Positions 4,008 through 5,838 of a stretch of 5,838 nt of DNA are shown in pieces. The translations under genes and the position numbers were made by a program. Below the pieces are notes generated by a model, which was not told where the DNA came from, ran no database searches, and saw nothing but the letters and a program-made list of their open reading frames with translations. The stretch is from Planctomycetales bacterium (GTDB lineage Bacteria > Planctomycetota > Planctomycetia > Pirellulales > Thermoguttaceae), in NCBI GenBank assembly GCA_007122045.1, contig SKJM01000439.1, positions 1 through 5,838 of the forward strand, in the 5' to 3' direction. Numbering within the stretch: the first letter of the stretch is position 1; every line of letters begins with the position of its first letter.

Positions 4008-5838
4008 CCGTAGTGGGTGATCTGCGGCAGCGGGCGCGTGAGCTTCTTGGTCAGCGTCTTGCCGGCCAGGGTCATGCGGACCGTGCCCGCGCGGGGATCG
4101 ACCGTTACGGCCACTTCCACCGGCACGCCCGACCGGGTGGCCAGTTCCGTCCTGGCCACGTCGGTGCCGGGGTAGGTGCCTTCGTAAATGGCCGCGTAAC
4201 CGCCGCCCACGAAGAAGCCGCACTTGACCAGCCCCGGTTCGTCGGCGCCGTCGCCGAAGACAAACTGCCCGTTGGCCGGATGCGCCTGAAGGGCCGTGAT
4301 GGTGGTGCGGAAGGTGACCGGCTCGGTCATCGGCGCGTCGGGCTTCACCAGCGCGATGCCCGTCTCCACCGCGGCCAGCTCATATCCCCGCTCGGTCTTT
4401 TCCAACTGCACGTCGATCAGGGCGTCGAAGCCGGGGAACGCATCGGTCGTTTCGATCGGCCGGCGCGGCGGCGCGGGCGGCGGGGGCAGCTTCGCGTCGA
4501 CCTCGGCGCGCCACGCCTCGAGCTTCGCATGAAGCTGCTCGGTCCGCTCGGGCAGCTTCTCCGCCAGGTCGTTCGTCTCGCCCAGGTCGTCGGCCAGGTT
4601 GTACAATTCCAACCGGCCGTCGCAGAAGAACTCCAAAAGCTTCCAATCGCCCTGCCGGATGGCGCCCGAGGGCGTGCCGCCCTGGGGGCTGTGGTGCGGG
4701 TAGTGCCAGAAGAGCGCGTCGCGGTCAATGTCGCCTTCTTCCGGGTCGGCCAGCAACGGCACGATGCTCACGCCGTCGGCGTGCTGCTCCGGCCGCGGGG
4801 GCAGGCCCGCCAGCTCGAGGAAGGTGGGGTAGAAATCGGTCGTGATGATGGGCACGTCGCACGCGCCGCCCCGGCCGGTCACCGGCGGATAGCGCACGAT
4901 GGCCGGCACGCGGTGGCCGCCCTCGTAGCAATAGCCCTTGCCCAGCCGGAGCGGCTCGTTGGTGGTCACGTTGTTCTTCTTGCCCCGGCTGTGGCTGAAG
5001 CCGCCGTTGTCGGAGAAGAAGACGACGATGGTTTGCCGGTCGAGCTGCAGCTCCTCGAGCCGGGCCAGGATGCGGCCGACGTTTTCATCGAGCCCGTGCA
5101 CCATGGCCGCGTACTGGACGTTGTAGGTTTCGCCCGGCTGGAGCTTCTCGCGGTAGTATTGCACGAGGTCCTTGCGGCCCTGGATGGGCGTGTGCGGCGT
5201 GTAATACGCCAGGTGGATGAAAAACGGCCGGTCGCGCCAGCGGTCGATCAGCCCGAGGCACTCGTCGGTGAGCCGGTCGGTCAGGTACTCGCCGTCGGGT
5301 CCGTCGGATAGTTGGGGGTTGCGGTAGGGCGCGAAGTAGCCCCCCGCCGGGGTGCCCGTGCGGTTCCCGCCGATGTTCACGTCGAAGCCCTGCCGTTCCG
5401 GAAAGTAGGGCTCGCCGCCGAGGTGCCACTTTCCGACGTGCGCGGTGGCATAGCCGCCCGCCCCGAGCGCTTCGGCAATGGTCACCTCGTCGAGGCTCAG
5501 GTGGCTGGCGGCCGGCGCCCCGCCCGAACCGCCCAGCCAAATGGTCAGATCGTTCCGCGCCGGGTACTTGCCGGTCATGACGCTCGACCGGGTGGGCGAG
5601 CACACGCAGCTTGCCGCGTAGCCGGACGTGAAACGCACGCCTTCGGCGGCCAGCCGGTCGAGGTTCGGCGTTTCGAAGAACGTCTGGCCGTAGCACCCCA
5701 GGTCGGCCCAGCCGAGGTCGTCGGCGAGAATGAAGATGATGTTCGGCCGGGGGGATTCGCCCGGCGGCTCGCCGGCCGCGGCGGTTCCGGCATCGCCGGC
5801 CAGCGCGGCCGCCAATAGCGGAAAAACCGCGAGAAAAC
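3953..5838 (-). CDS. Secreted formylglycine-dependent sulfatase with extra C-terminal domain, start outside window
   Basis: An arylsulfatase-type enzyme that removes sulfate esters, in planctomycetes usually from algal polysaccharides; the substrate is not readable here. The frame is open to base 5838 and encodes FLAVFPLLAAALA upstream of the mature part, the hydrophobic core of a signal peptide, so the true start is beyond the edge; a TTG at 5815 inside that core is not the start. Counting from that TTG codon as 1: PNIIFILADDLGWADLG (24-40) with metal-binding D32-D33; CSPTR (72-76), whose C72 is the residue matured to formylglycine; GKWHLGG (128-134); YTPH (205-208); and FFSDNGG (266-272), with the metal-site D269-N270. 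The sulfatase core ends near 450, followed by a proline linker (LPPPPAPPRRP, 453-463) and about 155 residues with a beta-strand-like pattern that I cannot assign. The stop is TAA at 3953-3955. No catalytic residue is missing. Activity needs a formylglycine-generating enzyme, not seen here. Confidence 0.96.
   Translation of the reverse strand, partial: FLAVFPLLAAALAGDAGTAAAGEPPGESPRPNIIFILADDLGWADLGCYGQTFFETPNLDRLAAEGVRFTSGYAASCVCSPTRSSVMTGKYPARNDLTIWLGGSGGAPAASHLSLDEVTIAEALGAGGYATAHVGKWHLGGEPYFPERQGFDVNIGGNRTGTPAGGYFAPYRNPQLSDGPDGEYLTDRLTDECLGLIDRWRDRPFFIHLAYYTPHTPIQGRKDLVQYYREKLQPGETYNVQYAAMVHGLDENVGRILARLEELQLDRQTIVVFFSDNGGFSHSRGKKNNVTTNEPLRLGKGYCYEGGHRVPAIVRYPPVTGRGGACDVPIITTDFYPTFLELAGLPPRPEQHADGVSIVPLLADPEEGDIDRDALFWHYPHHSPQGGTPSGAIRQGDWKLLEFFCDGRLELYNLADDLGETNDLAEKLPERTEQLHAKLEAWRAEVDAKLPPPPAPPRRPIETTDAFPGFDALIDVQLEKTERGYELAAVETGIALVKPDAPMTEPVTFRTTITALQAHPANGQFVFGDGADEPGLVKCGFFVGGGYAAIYEGTYPGTDVARTELATRSGVPVEVAVTVDPRAGTVRMTLAGKTLTKKLTRPLPQITHYGYGVVRTRSAFSPVAVER

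Noticed and set aside
3716..5311. A 531-codon plus-strand open frame across the sulfatase gene
   Set aside because: It is the antisense shadow of the sulfatase in GC-rich DNA; its product is low-complexity Arg/Gly/Val-rich with no domain, while the minus strand has every sulfatase motif.
5813..5815. TTG at 5815 as start of the sulfatase
   Set aside because: The same frame continues to the window edge with a hydrophobic signal-peptide core on both sides of this codon, so it is an internal leucine.

Overview
The window looks like a chromosomal segment of a GC-rich planctomycete (Planctomycetota, Pirellulales-like). This is inferred from a secreted formylglycine-type sulfatase, a Tat-exported Gfo/Idh/MocA-family oxidoreductase, planctomycete-style CsrA wording, frequent GTG starts, and loosely packed genes with repeat-bearing gaps. 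No taxonomic marker is present, so the assignment is an inference.

All five well-supported genes lie on the minus strand. In transcription order (right to left) they are: a secreted sulfatase with an extra C-terminal domain, whose start is beyond the right edge (3953-5838); a 562-base gap rich in repeats and palindromes (3391-3952); a short, diverged CsrA paralogue starting with GTG (3214-3390, here csrA2); a 282-base gap with a T-tract terminator candidate and a promoter candidate (2932-3213); a conventional CsrA (2698-2931, csrA1); a 219-base leader with a promoter candidate (2479-2697); a Tat-signal Gfo/Idh/MocA oxidoreductase (1114-2478); a 145-base promoter region (969-1113); and metK, whose C-terminus is beyond the left edge (1-968). 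A small plus-strand reading frame (3756-4007) in the big gap has a promoter-like sequence and a Shine-Dalgarno sequence, but no recognisable product.

The genes do not form one operon: almost every gap has its own promoter-like sequence. Functionally they are a housekeeping enzyme (S-adenosylmethionine synthesis), two post-transcriptional RNA-binding regulators, and two envelope or secreted enzymes of types that planctomycetes use on sulfated and other complex polysaccharides. The parts most worth a second look are the side-by-side pair of unlike csrA genes with GGA-bearing leaders, the direct repeats placed just upstream of two predicted promoters (metK and the plus-strand reading frame), an 18-bp perfect palindrome upstream of csrA2, and a three-copy 14-bp repeat ending in a hairpin beside the sulfatase gene. 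I found no CRISPR array, tRNA, rRNA, insertion sequence or phage gene.
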